DNA from: Gemmatimonadota bacterium | Lineage (GTDB): Bacteria; Gemmatimonadota; Gemmatimonadetes; Gemmatimonadales; GWC2-71-9 | Length of the DNA stretch: 64,000 nt | Direction: 5' to 3' | NCBI GenBank assembly: GCA_029863245.1 | Contig: JAOTVV010000005.1 | Span: 62,001 to 126,000 of the forward strand | Shown here: piece after piece, positions 9,831 to 19,419 of the stretch | How the letters are laid out: each line of letters begins with the position of its first letter | How positions within the stretch are numbered: the stretch's first letter is position 1 | Program-made: the position numbers and the translations under genes | The notes under the pieces: generated by a model | Seen by the model: only the letters and a program-made list of their open reading frames with translations | Told to the model about the DNA's origin: nothing | Databases searched by the model: none

Positions 9831-9838
9831 TAGCTTTG
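9831..9838 (+). promoter_or_regulatory. TAnCTTTG promoter-like box upstream of M28 peptidase gene
   Basis: TAGCTTTG lies 60 bases before the start codon at 9899 and matches the Bacteroidetes-type -7 consensus TAnnTTTG. The upstream half-element is not obvious (CTGTCC about 20 bases upstream). The same box recurs before three other genes in this window. Confidence 0.4.
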
Positions 9839-9898
9839 GTCTCTGACGCGGCAGCCACCCGCGCCCGTCGTCTTTCCTGCTCCCTTCCAGGAGGTGTC

Positions 9899-12007
9899 AT
9901 GGATCGGTTGTTTCGTCTGCTCGCCATGGCGGTGGGACTCGTCTGTGTCGTGCCCGCCGCTCCCGCTCAGGAGCTGCCCATTCTCCCCGCCGACCGTACC
10001 CAGCTCATCACGCAGGAAGTGTCGGGCGACGCCGCCTACGAGCACATCCGGTACATGACGCAGTTCCATCGGCCGCGTGGTGGGGCGGATGGGCTGTGGA
10101 GCGTGGCCGAATATGTGGCGGAGAAGGCCCGCGCCTACGGGTTGAGTGACGTGCAGCTCATCAAGCAGCGCTCCACGACGCGTCCGTGGAATGCGCGGTT
10201 CGCGGATCTGTGGGCCGTCGGGCCCAGCCCTGAGCGAATCGCGAGCACCCTGCAGTCGGTGCTCCACCTTGCCGACTACAGCCGCAGCGCCGACGTAACC
10301 GGACCGTTGGTCGACATCGGGGAGGGGCGTGCGGAAGACTTCGAGGGGAAAGAACTTGCCGGGGCGATCGTGTTGACGCACGGGTCTGCCATGGTGGCGA
10401 TGCGAGAAGCGGTCTGCGGGCGTGGCGCTGCCGGGGTCGTGTGGTACCCGAGTCCGTTTTCCGGAGACGCCGGCACGAGCGGGGCCGGCCTGTCCCGTCC
10501 CGATCAGCTACGCTGGCTCACCCTCCCGAGCGGCGCCGCGGGCGATTGCGAGCCGACGTTCGCGTTCAACCTGTCGACCCGTCAGGGGGTGGCGCTGCAC
10601 AATCGGCTGGCCCAGAGCCAGGAACCCGTGATGGTGCACGCGGTCGTCGACGCGGCGTTCGACTCCGAGCAGGGTGGCGAGCCGTGGCAGGTGATGGTCG
10701 AAGGCTTCATCCGCGGCACCGAGCCGGGACTCGGCCAGGACATCGTGCTGACCGGTCATCTCCAGGAGGAGGGCTTCTCCGCCAACGACGATGCCAGCGG
10801 CTCCGCCAGCACGCTGGAAGTGGCTCGTGCCCTCAATCGCCTAATCATGGAGGGCCGTATCCCGCAGCCGCGCCGAAACATCCGGTTCTGGTGGGTCACC
10901 GAGATCTCCAGTCAGCGACAGTATTTCGCCGACCACCCTGACGCCCATCACGCCATGTGGGTGAACGTGAACCAGGACATGGTGGGGGCTGACCAGTCAC
11001 AGGACATCATGCGGAAGCAGAACATCACGCGACTCCCGGCGGCGCGATTCCATTTCTTCAACGATGTGGTCGAGTCGGTCGTCGACTACATGGTGGCGAG
11101 CAACACCTACGAATTGGCCCAAGCGCAGGCGGGAAGCGCCCTGTACCCCAAGCCGCACCTGGCTCATCTCGGCAGCATGCATCGCTACAACGCCGCAATG
11201 ATCTTCTTCCACACCTCCAGTGACCATATGACGTTCCTGGAGGCACCGATCGGTGTGCCGGGCGTGAGCTTCACCAACATGCCCGACCGGTTCATCCACT
11301 CGAGCGACGATGACCTGTGGAACATCGACCGGACCCAGCTCGGCCGGAGCGCCGCGGGTGTGGCGTTGATCGCCTACACCATGGCTGCCGCGGGCCAGGG
11401 GGAGGTTCCTGCGCTCGCCGCCGCAACACTGGGCCGGGGCCTCGAGCGGATGGGTGCGAACCTCCGAATTGCCCTCTCGTGGATCGCGACGGCGGACGAC
11501 AAGGACGCCGCGTATCACCGCGCCGCCGATCAGGTGTGGTACGCCGTGGAGCGGGAGCGGCTGGCCGTCGGCTCGCTCCGAGAGATCGCTCCGAATGCCG
11601 CGGCAACGGCCGACGGGTTCCTGCGCGAGCTGGACCGCCGCAGCGCGCAGATGATGCGCGAGTTGGATCTGGCCTATCGTCAGACCACCGGCCGGAGCCG
11701 GGTGCCGCGTGGCGTGCTGTCCGAGACGGAGCGCGCACTGCAGGCGATGGTCCCGTCGATGGCCGCGGGCCCCGCGGAGTTTTTGAGCGGGCGAGGACGC
11801 ATGCGTTTCGTGCCCGGCCTCCACGGGCTGATGGGGTTCGAGATCATGAACAGCATCGACGGCCTCCGCACGGGACTCGACATCTATCGCTACGTAGCGG
11901 CCGAGGCGCGAGAAGCCGGGGCGCACTACTACGGCACGGTGACGCCCGAGCACGTGCAGCAGTATCTCGAGCACGCAGTGAACGCGGAGTTGGTCGGGGT
12001 GAGATAG
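9899..12007 (+). CDS. Secreted M28-type zinc peptidase with inserted PA-like domain
   Basis: The 702-residue protein begins with a signal peptide ([15 protein letters not shown]...APAQE). Residues about 120-270 resemble a protease-associated insert. The catalytic part has the M28-like zinc motifs [10 protein letters not shown] and NDDASG, an acidic residue in WWVTEISS where the paired glutamates usually sit, and a late histidine region, [10 protein letters not shown]. The normal EE pair is therefore modified, so activity is likely but not certain. It would act in the periplasm on peptides. The ATG at 9899 follows CCAGGAGGTGT, a near-perfect ribosome-binding site, so upstream in-frame starts are rejected. 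The acetate kinase gene begins two bases after its stop codon. Confidence 0.85.
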   Translation: MDRLFRLLAMAVGLVCVVPAAPAQELPILPADRTQLITQEVSGDAAYEHIRYMTQFHRPRGGADGLWSVAEYVAEKARAYGLSDVQLIKQRSTTRPWNARFADLWAVGPSPERIASTLQSVLHLADYSRSADVTGPLVDIGEGRAEDFEGKELAGAIVLTHGSAMVAMREAVCGRGAAGVVWYPSPFSGDAGTSGAGLSRPDQLRWLTLPSGAAGDCEPTFAFNLSTRQGVALHNRLAQSQEPVMVHAVVDAAFDSEQGGEPWQVMVEGFIRGTEPGLGQDIVLTGHLQEEGFSANDDASGSASTLEVARALNRLIMEGRIPQPRRNIRFWWVTEISSQRQYFADHPDAHHAMWVNVNQDMVGADQSQDIMRKQNITRLPAARFHFFNDVVESVVDYMVASNTYELAQAQAGSALYPKPHLAHLGSMHRYNAAMIFFHTSSDHMTFLEAPIGVPGVSFTNMPDRFIHSSDDDLWNIDRTQLGRSAAGVALIAYTMAAAGQGEVPALAAATLGRGLERMGANLRIALSWIATADDKDAAYHRAADQVWYAVERERLAVGSLREIAPNAAATADGFLRELDRRSAQMMRELDLAYRQTTGRSRVPRGVLSETERALQAMVPSMAAGPAEFLSGRGRMRFVPGLHGLMGFEIMNSIDGLRTGLDIYRYVAAEAREAGAHYYGTVTPEHVQQYLEHAVNAELVGVR

Positions 12008-12009
12008 AC

Positions 12010-13257
12010 ATGAATGTCCTCGTGCTGAACTGCGGATCCTCGACGGTCAAGTTCCAGATCATCGAGACTGATGCGGAGCTGATCAGGCAAGACGCCGACC
12101 GCCGGCTGGCGAGCGGCATTGTGGAGCGCATTGGCGGCCAGGCGCTGATAACGTTTCAATCGGATGGGCATCCCAAGGAGCGGCATGCCGAGCCACTCCG
12201 CGACCACCGTGCGGCCATCGATCGGATCGTGCGCTGGGTGGTCTCCCGCTCCTCGAACATCGATCACATCACGTCGCTGTCCGACATCCACGCCGTGGGA
12301 CACCGTGTCGTGCACGGCGCGGAACGATTCCAGAAATCCGTTCGTATCGATGCCGACGTGCTCGAGGGGATCGAGGACTGCATCGAGCTCGCCCCGCTGC
12401 ACAATCCGGCCAATCTCAAGGGAATCCGTTCGGCGCAGGAACTGCTCGGTGAGGGCGTTCCCCAAGTGGCGGTGTTCGACACGGCGTTCCACGCGTCGAT
12501 GCCCGAGGAGTCGTACCTGTACGCGATCCCGTATCAGTTGTACCGACGTCACAAGATTCGGCGGTACGGCTTCCACGGTACGTCGCACCGCTACATCGCG
12601 TACCGCTACCGGACCGTGCACGGCTTGGAGCCGGCTCAGGTCGACATCATCACGCTGCACCTTGGCAACGGCTGCTCGGCCTGCGGCATCAAAGGAGGCA
12701 AGTCGTTCACCACCTCGATGGGATTCACCCCGCTCGAGGGACTGGTCATGGGAACCCGATCGGGGAACATCGATCCGTCGCTGATCGAGTATCTCGCCAT
12801 CAAGGAGGGCATGAGCATCTCCGAGATCGATACGCTGCTGAACAAGCAGTCGGGGTTGCTTGGCCTCTCGGGACTCACCGGCGACATGCGCGAGCTGTTG
12901 GACGAAGAGGCGGAGAACCAGGACCGGCGGGCCAGGCTTGCCATTGCCATCTTCTGTCGACGAGTGCGCCACTACATCGGCGCCTACCTGGCTGAGATGA
13001 GCGGTGCGCAGGCCGTCGTGTTCAGCGGGGGCATTGGTGAGAATTCGTGGATGATCCGCGAACGGATATGCGCCGGCCTCGAGCCACTGGGGTTGCAGCT
13101 CGACGCCGGGCGGAACCGCGACCTGGGGGTCGGACGGGAGGGTGAGATATCCGCCGACGGGTCGCCGCTCAAAGCGTACGTGATCCCCACCAACGAGGAA
13201 CTGCTCATCGCGCGAGATACGTTCCGGGTGCTCGCCGACATGCCGCGGCGGTTTTAG
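12010..13257 (+). CDS. ackA: Acetate kinase
   Basis: The 415-residue protein matches acetate kinase along its length: N-terminal [11 protein letters not shown] phosphate-binding loop, [34 protein letters not shown] (catalytic histidine), [16 protein letters not shown] nucleotide loop, [10 protein letters not shown], and the late FSGGIGEN loop. It interconverts acetate plus ATP with acetyl phosphate in the cytosol, for overflow metabolism or acetate use. No phosphotransacetylase gene is adjacent. It lies two bases after the M28 peptidase gene and so probably shares its transcript. Its TAG overlaps the TAA of the convergent methyltransferase gene by four bases. Confidence 0.97.
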   Translation: MNVLVLNCGSSTVKFQIIETDAELIRQDADRRLASGIVERIGGQALITFQSDGHPKERHAEPLRDHRAAIDRIVRWVVSRSSNIDHITSLSDIHAVGHRVVHGAERFQKSVRIDADVLEGIEDCIELAPLHNPANLKGIRSAQELLGEGVPQVAVFDTAFHASMPEESYLYAIPYQLYRRHKIRRYGFHGTSHRYIAYRYRTVHGLEPAQVDIITLHLGNGCSACGIKGGKSFTTSMGFTPLEGLVMGTRSGNIDPSLIEYLAIKEGMSISEIDTLLNKQSGLLGLSGLTGDMRELLDEEAENQDRRARLAIAIFCRRVRHYIGAYLAEMSGAQAVVFSGGIGENSWMIRERICAGLEPLGLQLDAGRNRDLGVGREGEISADGSPLKAYVIPTNEELLIARDTFRVLADMPRRF

Positions 13258-14057
13258 TCCGCCGTTGCGGCGACCGTCGCTTCGTCGAGCGAGGCGACGT
13301 GAATGGCGATACCACCCAGAAGCTTGCGACTGACGCGCCGCACCCGGAATCCGTGGGTGGCGAGGAGATCCGATAGATCCTGCCAGGACACGTGGTGTTC
13401 GATCGAGGCCGCGATGTAGCCGTAGGCGACCGGCTGCCGGTGCCACAGCCATCCCGTCACGTTACCGGCAAGCCGTAGATACCCCACGAAGAGCCTGCGC
13501 CAGAGGGCGTTGCGCGGCCGATAGAAGTCCAGGGTGAGGAGCAGCCCCCCCTGCCGCAGCACGCGCGCGATCTCTCGAAGCGCGAAGGTCGGGTTGGGGG
13601 CGTTGCGGATCGCGTATCCGGCCAGGACGGCGTGCGCCGTGCGGTCCCGCACGGGCAGGCAGGTCATGTCCGCCGCGGCGAAGCGGGCACCCGTGTGGGT
13701 GGCTCTTGCGCGGTGCTTGGCTCGCGACAGCATCCGGCGCGCAACGTCGAACCCGATCACGCGAGCGCTGGGAAACTGGGTACGGGTGCCCAGTGCCAGG
13801 TCGCCGGTGCCGCACGCGAGATCCAGCACCACGGGGGGCGCCGCGGCTACCGCCCGTAGCTCCTCCAGCAGCTCTCGTTTCCAGTAGCGGTCCATTCCGT
13901 AGGAAAAGAGCAGGGTGAATCGATCGTACCGCTCTGCTATCACCTCGAACATGGTGGTGACGAATCGCTGTTTGCGATGAGGATCCCGAAGGTGCTCGTC
14001 GAGGTCGAGCGTACGGAGTCGCGCCTCCGGCTCGTCCTGGCGGGCGACGGGCGTCAC
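13254..14057 (-). CDS. UbiE/MenG-type quinone methyltransferase
   Basis: The class I SAM methyltransferase core is clear: [11 protein letters not shown] motif [21 protein letters not shown], and the family signature GYAIRN followed by [13 protein letters not shown]. UbiE/MenG methylate demethylmenaquinone or the ubiquinone precursor at the membrane. The likely start is GTG at 14057, giving 267 residues, preceded by AGAGGA; the frame remains open to 14396, but that part is Arg/Pro-rich and overlaps the divergent FAD gene, so it is rejected. The family signature is slightly altered (AIRN for GLRN). Its proximity to a geranylgeranyl-reductase-like gene would fit modified menaquinone, but other aromatic substrates are possible. 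Confidence 0.86.
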   Translation of the reverse strand: MTPVARQDEPEARLRTLDLDEHLRDPHRKQRFVTTMFEVIAERYDRFTLLFSYGMDRYWKRELLEELRAVAAAPPVVLDLACGTGDLALGTRTQFPSARVIGFDVARRMLSRAKHRARATHTGARFAAADMTCLPVRDRTAHAVLAGYAIRNAPNPTFALREIARVLRQGGLLLTLDFYRPRNALWRRLFVGYLRLAGNVTGWLWHRQPVAYGYIAASIEHHVSWQDLSDLLATHGFRVRRVSRKLLGGIAIHVASLDEATVAATAD

Positions 14058-14176
14058 ACGTCCTCTGTTGACACGCGTGTCGACGGCGGGATACTCATCC
14101 GGCTCATCATGATGTTCATCATTCTGGTCGGATCGGTCTCGAAAGGGAACCGTGGTGGCACGGGCCGTCGCGGAGC

Positions 14177-15391
14177 GTGCGGGTGAGCCGCGCCATATAC
14201 GATGTCGCTGTGGTCGGTGCGGGACCGGCCGGGAGTGCCACCGCGGCGCTACTGGCCGAACGCGGGCTCCGCGTGGTGCTGCTCGACCGAGCCGGGTTCC
14301 CCCGTGACAAGGCCTGCGCCGAATACGTGAGCCCGGAGGCGTTGCGGATTCTCGACCGGCTCGGGGTGCTCGGCTCGCTCCGCGCCGAGGCGGCACTGCT
14401 CTCGGGCATGACGGTCGTGAGCCATCGTGGGACGGCGTTCACCGGCCGGTTCCGCGGCTCGCACGGATTTCGTGGCTACAGCGACGTGGGGCTCGGTATT
14501 CGTCGCACCGTGCTGGACACCCGTCTCGCCCACGCCGCCGTTGCCGAGGGCGCCGAGCTGAGGGAGCGGGTACTGGTGGAGTCCGTGACGCCCGAGGGCG
14601 ACGGCGTGCGGGAGCTTCGGCTCCGCGCCGGCGGCCGTCCAGCGCGGCTTGCGGCGCGGCTCGTCGTGGGCGCCGACGGCCTCAACTCGCGGGTCGCACG
14701 CCAGCTCCGGCTCTCGCGCACCGGACGCTTGCGACGCCTGGCGTTGGTGACGCACGCCACGGGAGTCGACGGCATGGGCGATGTTGGAGAGATGCACGTA
14801 GGCCGCCTCGGGTATGTTGGTCTCGCGCCCGTGGGGCTCGGCGTGACGAACGTCGCTGTGGTGGTCGACCTCTCACGCGTCGGTGCACCGGCCCCGGCAG
14901 AGCGCTGGCTGCACGCACTGATCCCCAAGTTCCCGTCGGTGGCCCAGCGACTCCGTGGGGCGACCTTTCATGGTCCCGTGTTGGCGGCAGGTCCGTTTGC
15001 CCGCCACACCGTGCGCGCGACGGCCGATCGTGTGATGCTTGTGGGCGACGCTGCGGATTTCTACGACCCGTTCACCGGCGAAGGGGTCTACGCGGCGCTC
15101 CGTGGGGCCGAGTTGGTTGGGGAGACGGCGCTGGCCGGTCTGGCCGATGACCGCCTCTCCGCCGATGCGTTAGCGTCGTACGATATGCGGCGACGGAACG
15201 AGTTCGGCCGCAAGTGGACCGTCGAACGGATCATTGCCTGGACGGTGGGTCACCCGCTGGCGCTCGAACACGTCGCGGGTCGGCTGGCGAGGCGACCGGG
15301 GCTTGCAGACCTACTGGTGGGGGTCACGGGTGATTTCGTGCCGCCGCGCGAAGTCCTCCGGCCCTCGTTCATGCTTCGGCTCGTCTGGTGA
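14177..15391 (+). CDS. FAD-dependent oxidoreductase, geranylgeranyl-reductase-like
   Basis: The 404-residue flavoprotein has an N-terminal dinucleotide motif VVGAGPAGSATAALLAERG, an LLDRAGFPRDKACAE segment typical of the geranylgeranyl reductase / FixC-like group, an ADGLNSRVAR motif and a C-terminal MLVGDAADFYDPFTGEG motif. Members saturate isoprenoid chains or hydroxylate aromatic or polyketide rings. It is the first gene of a four-gene operon: its TGA overlaps the next GTG start (GTGA). Start choice is between GTG 14177 and GTG 14183, six bases apart. The gene is divergent from the UbiE/MenG-like methyltransferase, so the two may act on one product. Confidence 0.9.
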   Translation: MRVSRAIYDVAVVGAGPAGSATAALLAERGLRVVLLDRAGFPRDKACAEYVSPEALRILDRLGVLGSLRAEAALLSGMTVVSHRGTAFTGRFRGSHGFRGYSDVGLGIRRTVLDTRLAHAAVAEGAELRERVLVESVTPEGDGVRELRLRAGGRPARLAARLVVGADGLNSRVARQLRLSRTGRLRRLALVTHATGVDGMGDVGEMHVGRLGYVGLAPVGLGVTNVAVVVDLSRVGAPAPAERWLHALIPKFPSVAQRLRGATFHGPVLAAGPFARHTVRATADRVMLVGDAADFYDPFTGEGVYAALRGAELVGETALAGLADDRLSADALASYDMRRRNEFGRKWTVERIIAWTVGHPLALEHVAGRLARRPGLADLLVGVTGDFVPPREVLRPSFMLRLVW

Positions 15392-16110
15392 GCGGCGATC
15401 GAATGCGCCGCCGCAGCGAGGTGTCGACGATCGGCGTCGAGGCGCTGGACACGCCGGAGCTGGATCAGGAAACGGCTCGGGCCACGCTGGCCGACATTGC
15501 CACGGCGAATCTCCTGTTCGGCGGGCAGAGTGCGGTGGCCTGGGGAGTGGACCGCCTGCTCGATGGGCAACCGCTCCCTCCCAAGCTCCGCGTGCTCGAC
15601 GTGGGAGCGGGACTCGGCGACGTGCTGGTCCATCTCCAGCATCGCTTGGAGCGAGAAGGCGTGCTCGTCGACCCGCTGGCACTCGACTGGCACCGCACTG
15701 CCACGACTCTGAGCCATGCGCGCGGACTCCCTTCGATCGCCGCCGATGCACTCACGCTCCCGATCGCCGACAAGTCGGTCGACATCGTGATCGCGAGTCA
15801 GCTGCTGCATCATTTCAGCCGTGAGGCCGGTCGGGACCTCGTTCGGGAACTCGACCGGGTTGCCAGGTTGGGTGTCGTGGTGGCCGACATCCGGCGCACC
15901 TTTGTGGCTGCCTGGGGTATCTGGATCGCAGCGGTGATGCTCGGATTCCACCGCGTGAGCCGACGGGACGGTGTGTTGTCGGTTCGACGCGGTTTCACCG
16001 TGCCGGAGCTCGTGTCACTCACCGAGGAGGCGGGTATCTCGGCCGAGGTACGGCGTCGCCCCGGGTTTCGCCTCGTTGCGCATTGGAGGAACGCTGCACA
16101 CGCTCGATAG
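15388..16110 (+). CDS. Class I SAM-dependent methyltransferase
   Basis: The 240-residue product carries motif I as LRVLDVGAGLGDVLVHL, an acidic ribose-binding strand PLALDWHRT, the IAADALTLPIADKSVDIVIASQLLHHF region typical of small-molecule methyltransferases, and a C-terminal part with a hydrophobic segment (WIAAVMLGFHRV). It starts with a GTG overlapping the upstream stop codon by four bases, which strongly suggests translational coupling with the FAD oxidoreductase. The same FAD-plus-methyltransferase pairing is known next to type III polyketide synthases that make methylated phenolic lipids; no such synthase is in this window. Confidence 0.88.
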   Translation: MSGDRMRRRSEVSTIGVEALDTPELDQETARATLADIATANLLFGGQSAVAWGVDRLLDGQPLPPKLRVLDVGAGLGDVLVHLQHRLEREGVLVDPLALDWHRTATTLSHARGLPSIAADALTLPIADKSVDIVIASQLLHHFSREAGRDLVRELDRVARLGVVVADIRRTFVAAWGIWIAAVMLGFHRVSRRDGVLSVRRGFTVPELVSLTEEAGISAEVRRRPGFRLVAHWRNAAHAR

Positions 16111-16552
16111 AACGCTGATCGCGGCCCCCATCGATCGGGTCTTTCGGCTGGCGGCAGAGGTCGAGCGGTGGCCGGAGTTCCTGCCGCACTATCGGTGGGT
16201 CACCATGGTCGAGCGTGGGACCAAGGGCGGTACGGTCGAGATGGCTGCGTGGCGCCCGTTCGGGTTGCTCAAGTATCCCACATGGTGGGTGTCCGAGATG
16301 GAGGTTCTCCCCGATCGTCACGAGGTGCGCTATCACCATGTACGGGGGATCACGACCGCCATGGATGTGGTGTGGAAGCTGGTGCCGGCCGGCGAGCACG
16401 TCGAGGTGACGATTGTGCACGAGTGGTCCGGCCCGCGCTGGCCGCTGATCGGCGGCATCGCGGCCAATTGGGTGATCGGACCGGTGTTCATCCATGGTAT
16501 TGCGTCGCGGACACTCGCCGGCATCCGGCGACAGGCGGAGTCGGATGCCTGA
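16076..16552 (+). CDS. SRPBCC / COQ10-START-type cyclase-like protein
   Basis: This is a single SRPBCC (START-like) domain of about 150 residues: it begins TLDRTLIAAPIDRVFRLAAE, then VERWPEFLPHYRWV, GGTVEMAAWRPFG, and a long C-terminal helix ending GIRRQAESDA. These proteins bind lipids or polyketide intermediates and include aromatase/cyclases and the COQ10 quinone-binding proteins. No ATG precedes the domain. TTG at 16076 or CTG at 16094, which follows GGAGGA, are the candidate starts, and both overlap the upstream methyltransferase gene. It is the third gene of the operon, and the ketoacyl synthase start overlaps its end by eight bases. Confidence 0.82.
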   Translation: MRIGGTLHTLDRTLIAAPIDRVFRLAAEVERWPEFLPHYRWVTMVERGTKGGTVEMAAWRPFGLLKYPTWWVSEMEVLPDRHEVRYHHVRGITTAMDVVWKLVPAGEHVEVTIVHEWSGPRWPLIGGIAANWVIGPVFIHGIASRTLAGIRRQAESDA

Positions 16553-17777
16553 CGTCGTGATCACGGGCATCGGGTGCGTCACGCCCATTGGCACCGGTGT
16601 CCAGGGGCTCTGGGCCGGGCTGAAGGCCCAGCGCTCCGCCGTCCGCGTCATCACCCGGTTCGACCCCACCCCGTTCCGATCGAGAATCGCTGCCGAGATC
16701 GATGATTTCGCGGCGTCGGACCACCTGCCGGCCAAAGCCGCGCGCCGACTCGACCGCTTTTCCCAGTTGGGCGTCGTGGCATCGCTGTTGGCGATGCAGG
16801 ATGCCGAGATAGCGATCGAGCGCGAGAACCGTGACCGGGTGGGGGTCATGATGGGTTCCGCGCTTGGCGGCGTGGCCCAGGCGGAGGCGCAGGCCGCCAC
16901 GTATATGCAGCACGGTCTAAGGCACGTCGAGCCGACGCTCGCCACGTCAGTCTTCGGCGGCGCCGTATCCTGTAACATCGCGATTCAGTTCGGCGTCACC
17001 GGCCCGAACTCGACGAACGCCATGTCATGCGCGTCCGGAGCGATCGCCATCGGCGACGCGTTCCATGCGATTCGGTCCGGGCGCGCCGATGTCATGCTCG
17101 CGGGTGGGGCGGAAGCGCCGCTCTCGCCCCTCGCCTTCGGCTCGTTCACCCTGATCCGCGCCATGTCGACGCGCAACGACGACCCCGTTCGGGCGTCACG
17201 ACCCTTCGACAAAGGCCGTGACGGGTTCGTGATGGGCGAGGCGGCGGCGGTGCTCGTGCTGGAGCGCCGCGACCGGGCCGAGAGCCGGGGCGCCCCGATC
17301 TATGCCGAGGTGTGTGGGTACGCGTTGACCAACGACGCCTATCACATGTCGGCGCCCAAGCCAGGGGGGCGCGAAGCTGCGCGCGCCGTGCAGCTTGCGC
17401 TTGCCGATGCGGCTGTCGCTCCGCACGAGGTCGAGTACGTGAACGCCCACGGCTCGTCGACCCCACTCAACGACTCGACGGAGACCCTCGCCATCAAAGA
17501 CGTCTTCGGCGATCACGCCCGCCGGCTCACGGTGAGCGGCACCAAGGGCTACTACGGCCATCCGTTGGGCGCGAGTGGCGCGATCGAGGCCGCGATTTGC
17601 GCTCTGGGGATGCGCCGGGGCTGGCTCCCTCCCACGGTGAACCTGACGGAACCGGATCCGGCCTGCGATCTCGACTACCTCGCCGACGGTGGGCGTGTAG
17701 CGTCGCCGGCATGCGCCGTGTCGAACTCCTTCGGCTTCGGTGGCGTGAACGCCGCGCTCGTGTTCCGGTCGGCTTAG
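16545..17777 (+). CDS. Beta-ketoacyl synthase, FabF-like (KAS II)
   Basis: The 410-residue condensing enzyme shows the complete Cys-His-His triad: MSCASG with the active cysteine, VNAHGSSTPLND with the first histidine and TKGYYGHPLGASG with the second. The C-terminal SNSFGFGGVNAALV motif completes the fold. It elongates an acyl chain on an acyl carrier protein. It ends an operon with an oxidoreductase, a methyltransferase and a cyclase-like protein, which suggests a dedicated lipid, polyketide or pigment pathway rather than housekeeping FabF. No acyl carrier protein, malonyl transferase or chain-length factor is adjacent. ATG 16545 starts the protein close to the first conserved VVITGIG; an upstream in-frame ATG adds only an Arg-rich leader. 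Confidence 0.93.
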   Translation: MPDVVITGIGCVTPIGTGVQGLWAGLKAQRSAVRVITRFDPTPFRSRIAAEIDDFAASDHLPAKAARRLDRFSQLGVVASLLAMQDAEIAIERENRDRVGVMMGSALGGVAQAEAQAATYMQHGLRHVEPTLATSVFGGAVSCNIAIQFGVTGPNSTNAMSCASGAIAIGDAFHAIRSGRADVMLAGGAEAPLSPLAFGSFTLIRAMSTRNDDPVRASRPFDKGRDGFVMGEAAAVLVLERRDRAESRGAPIYAEVCGYALTNDAYHMSAPKPGGREAARAVQLALADAAVAPHEVEYVNAHGSSTPLNDSTETLAIKDVFGDHARRLTVSGTKGYYGHPLGASGAIEAAICALGMRRGWLPPTVNLTEPDPACDLDYLADGGRVASPACAVSNSFGFGGVNAALVFRSA

Positions 17778-19258
17778 GGCTGACGGCCGCGCCGTCCTGC
17801 CGCCCAATCCTCCCAGACGCCCAACGAGCGCATTTGTGCCTCCAGGTCGGTCGCTGCCACCAGGCGCTCGACTTCGTCCCGGCTCTGGCGCTGCCACGTC
17901 ACGTCCATGTTTGCAGAGCCCCAGGTCACCGCGGCCGCGATCGCGGCGTTCAGCTTGAGCTGCCGGACGTCGATTCTGTCGAACGTGTCGGATCGCGCGT
18001 GATAATTCGGGCCGTAGTTCGCCGACTCCTGGTTGGCGACCAGGTTCGCGATCCCCTCCATCATGAAGTCGAAATTGTCTGTCCCCACGATCGGGACGTC
18101 GATTTGCTGGAACGGTCCTAGGCCCGCGATCGGCGCGAGCGCCTCGTCGACGGCGGTGACGATCTCCGGTCGACCTCCGGTGAAGAACCCCGCGATCCGT
18201 CCGGTGCCGATGTCGTACGAACTTGCCATGACGACACGGTCGAGCTCGGATCGATGCTGCTCGACGTACTTCCATGAACCCACCAGGCCCTGCTCCTCAC
18301 CGTTCCACAGTGCGAAGCGAATGGTGCGCCGAGGCCGAAGGCCAAGCCGGTGTATCTGGCGGGCGATGTCAATGAGCATGGCCACGTTGCCCCCGTTGTC
18401 GAGCGCGCCCGTCCCGATGTCCCACGAATCGAGGTGCGCACCGATGATCACGATCTCCTCGGGCTGCGCGGTGCCCTTGATTTCGCCGATCACGTTGTAG
18501 CTCTCGTACGGTCCCCCACCCTCGATGGTGAGATGCAGGGTCACCGACAGCTTGGCCCCGGCGCGCAGGAGCCGCATGGCACGGGTTGCGGCGTCGCGCT
18601 CCATGACGACCAGTGGGTGGCGGTTGGCTGAACCGCGGGATGCGTTGTGACGATACAGGAGGTTGTTGGGGCGCGATCCCATGTAGATGATCCCCGCCAC
18701 GCCGCGCTCGAACGCGCGCGCCTCGATCGCCGTTGCCTCGACATATTCCCGGAATAGGCCTGCGACATCGACAAGCTCATCGGTCTCCACCAGCACAAAT
18801 GCGCCGCGTACGGCCGCGCCGAGCCGCTCGAAATCGGCGGCGCTGCCCCGGCCGCCGTCGACTAGCCGAGCCGTGATCCCCCCTGCCGGGGTGCCGATCG
18901 AGAACGGCATGGCGGCGACCCGTGCCGCGAACTCCACGTCGCCGCGCACCAGCGCCCGGGCCGACTGCTCCAGCCACCGGGCAGGCATCGTGAAGGCTTC
19001 GCGGCGGGCCGGCACGCCGGCACTCTCGAAGGCCTCGAGGGCCCAGGCCACGCCATCGAGGTTCGCCTGCGATCCGGTCACCCGCCCCCCGATCCGGTCG
19101 GTGAGCCACTGCGCATCGCGCACGACGGGCGTTTCACCCAGGAGCGCGGTGACGAGGCGGGCGGCGTCCGATTCCTGGGCTCCCGCGGGAGCGGCGACCA
19201 GCAGGGTTGGCAGCGAAGCCAGTAACGAGGTGAGGGCGAGACGGCGCAGCGCGTGCAT
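17774..19258 (-). CDS. Secreted M28 zinc aminopeptidase-like protein
   Basis: The 494-residue product starts with a clear signal peptide (RRLALTSLLASLPTLLVAAPAGAQE). The C-terminal catalytic domain has all M28 signatures: IGAHLDSWDIGTGALDNGG with histidine and aspartate zinc ligands, RFALWNGEEQGLVGS with the catalytic glutamate pair, an aspartate in SSYDIGTG, and the late histidine in YHARSDTFDRID. A PA-like domain occupies about residues 115-240. It acts as a periplasmic or exported exopeptidase. ATG 19258 is preceded by AAGGAG at good spacing. The stop overlaps the ketoacyl-synthase stop by four bases (TTAG arrangement). It is divergent from another M28 gene. Confidence 0.93.
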   Translation of the reverse strand: MHALRRLALTSLLASLPTLLVAAPAGAQESDAARLVTALLGETPVVRDAQWLTDRIGGRVTGSQANLDGVAWALEAFESAGVPARREAFTMPARWLEQSARALVRGDVEFAARVAAMPFSIGTPAGGITARLVDGGRGSAADFERLGAAVRGAFVLVETDELVDVAGLFREYVEATAIEARAFERGVAGIIYMGSRPNNLLYRHNASRGSANRHPLVVMERDAATRAMRLLRAGAKLSVTLHLTIEGGGPYESYNVIGEIKGTAQPEEIVIIGAHLDSWDIGTGALDNGGNVAMLIDIARQIHRLGLRPRRTIRFALWNGEEQGLVGSWKYVEQHRSELDRVVMASSYDIGTGRIAGFFTGGRPEIVTAVDEALAPIAGLGPFQQIDVPIVGTDNFDFMMEGIANLVANQESANYGPNYHARSDTFDRIDVRQLKLNAAIAAAVTWGSANMDVTWQRQSRDEVERLVAATDLEAQMRSLGVWEDWAAGRRGRQP

Positions 19259-19345
19259 AGTCCAGACTCCTTCGGCATCGATAGCCTTCCGGGGAGGAGT
19301 ATGTCCCGTCCCCGGCCGGGACGCCAGGACGCGGGGTGTGGCCGT

Positions 19346-19374
19346 TTGCGACCGGTCCGCCTCGCGGGTAGAAT
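19346..19374 (+). promoter_or_regulatory. Sigma70-like promoter for the second M28 gene
   Basis: TTGCGA (19346-19351) and TAGAAT (19369-19374) are spaced by exactly 17 bases and lie 45 bases before the ATG at 19420. This is a close sigma70-type match in an otherwise GC-rich intergenic region. Confidence 0.5.
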
Positions 19375-19419
19375 CCCGGTGGCCACGGACCGTGCCTCTC
19401 GTCCCCACAGGAGAGAATC

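Noticed and set aside
11929-13452. A 507-codon open frame antisense to ackA
   Set aside because: The sense strand has all acetate kinase motifs; the antisense product is Arg/His-rich with no domain.
14058-14396. N-terminal extension of the UbiE/MenG-like methyltransferase
   Set aside because: The added sequence is Arg/Pro-rich and overlaps the start of the divergent FAD oxidoreductase, with no methyltransferase homology.
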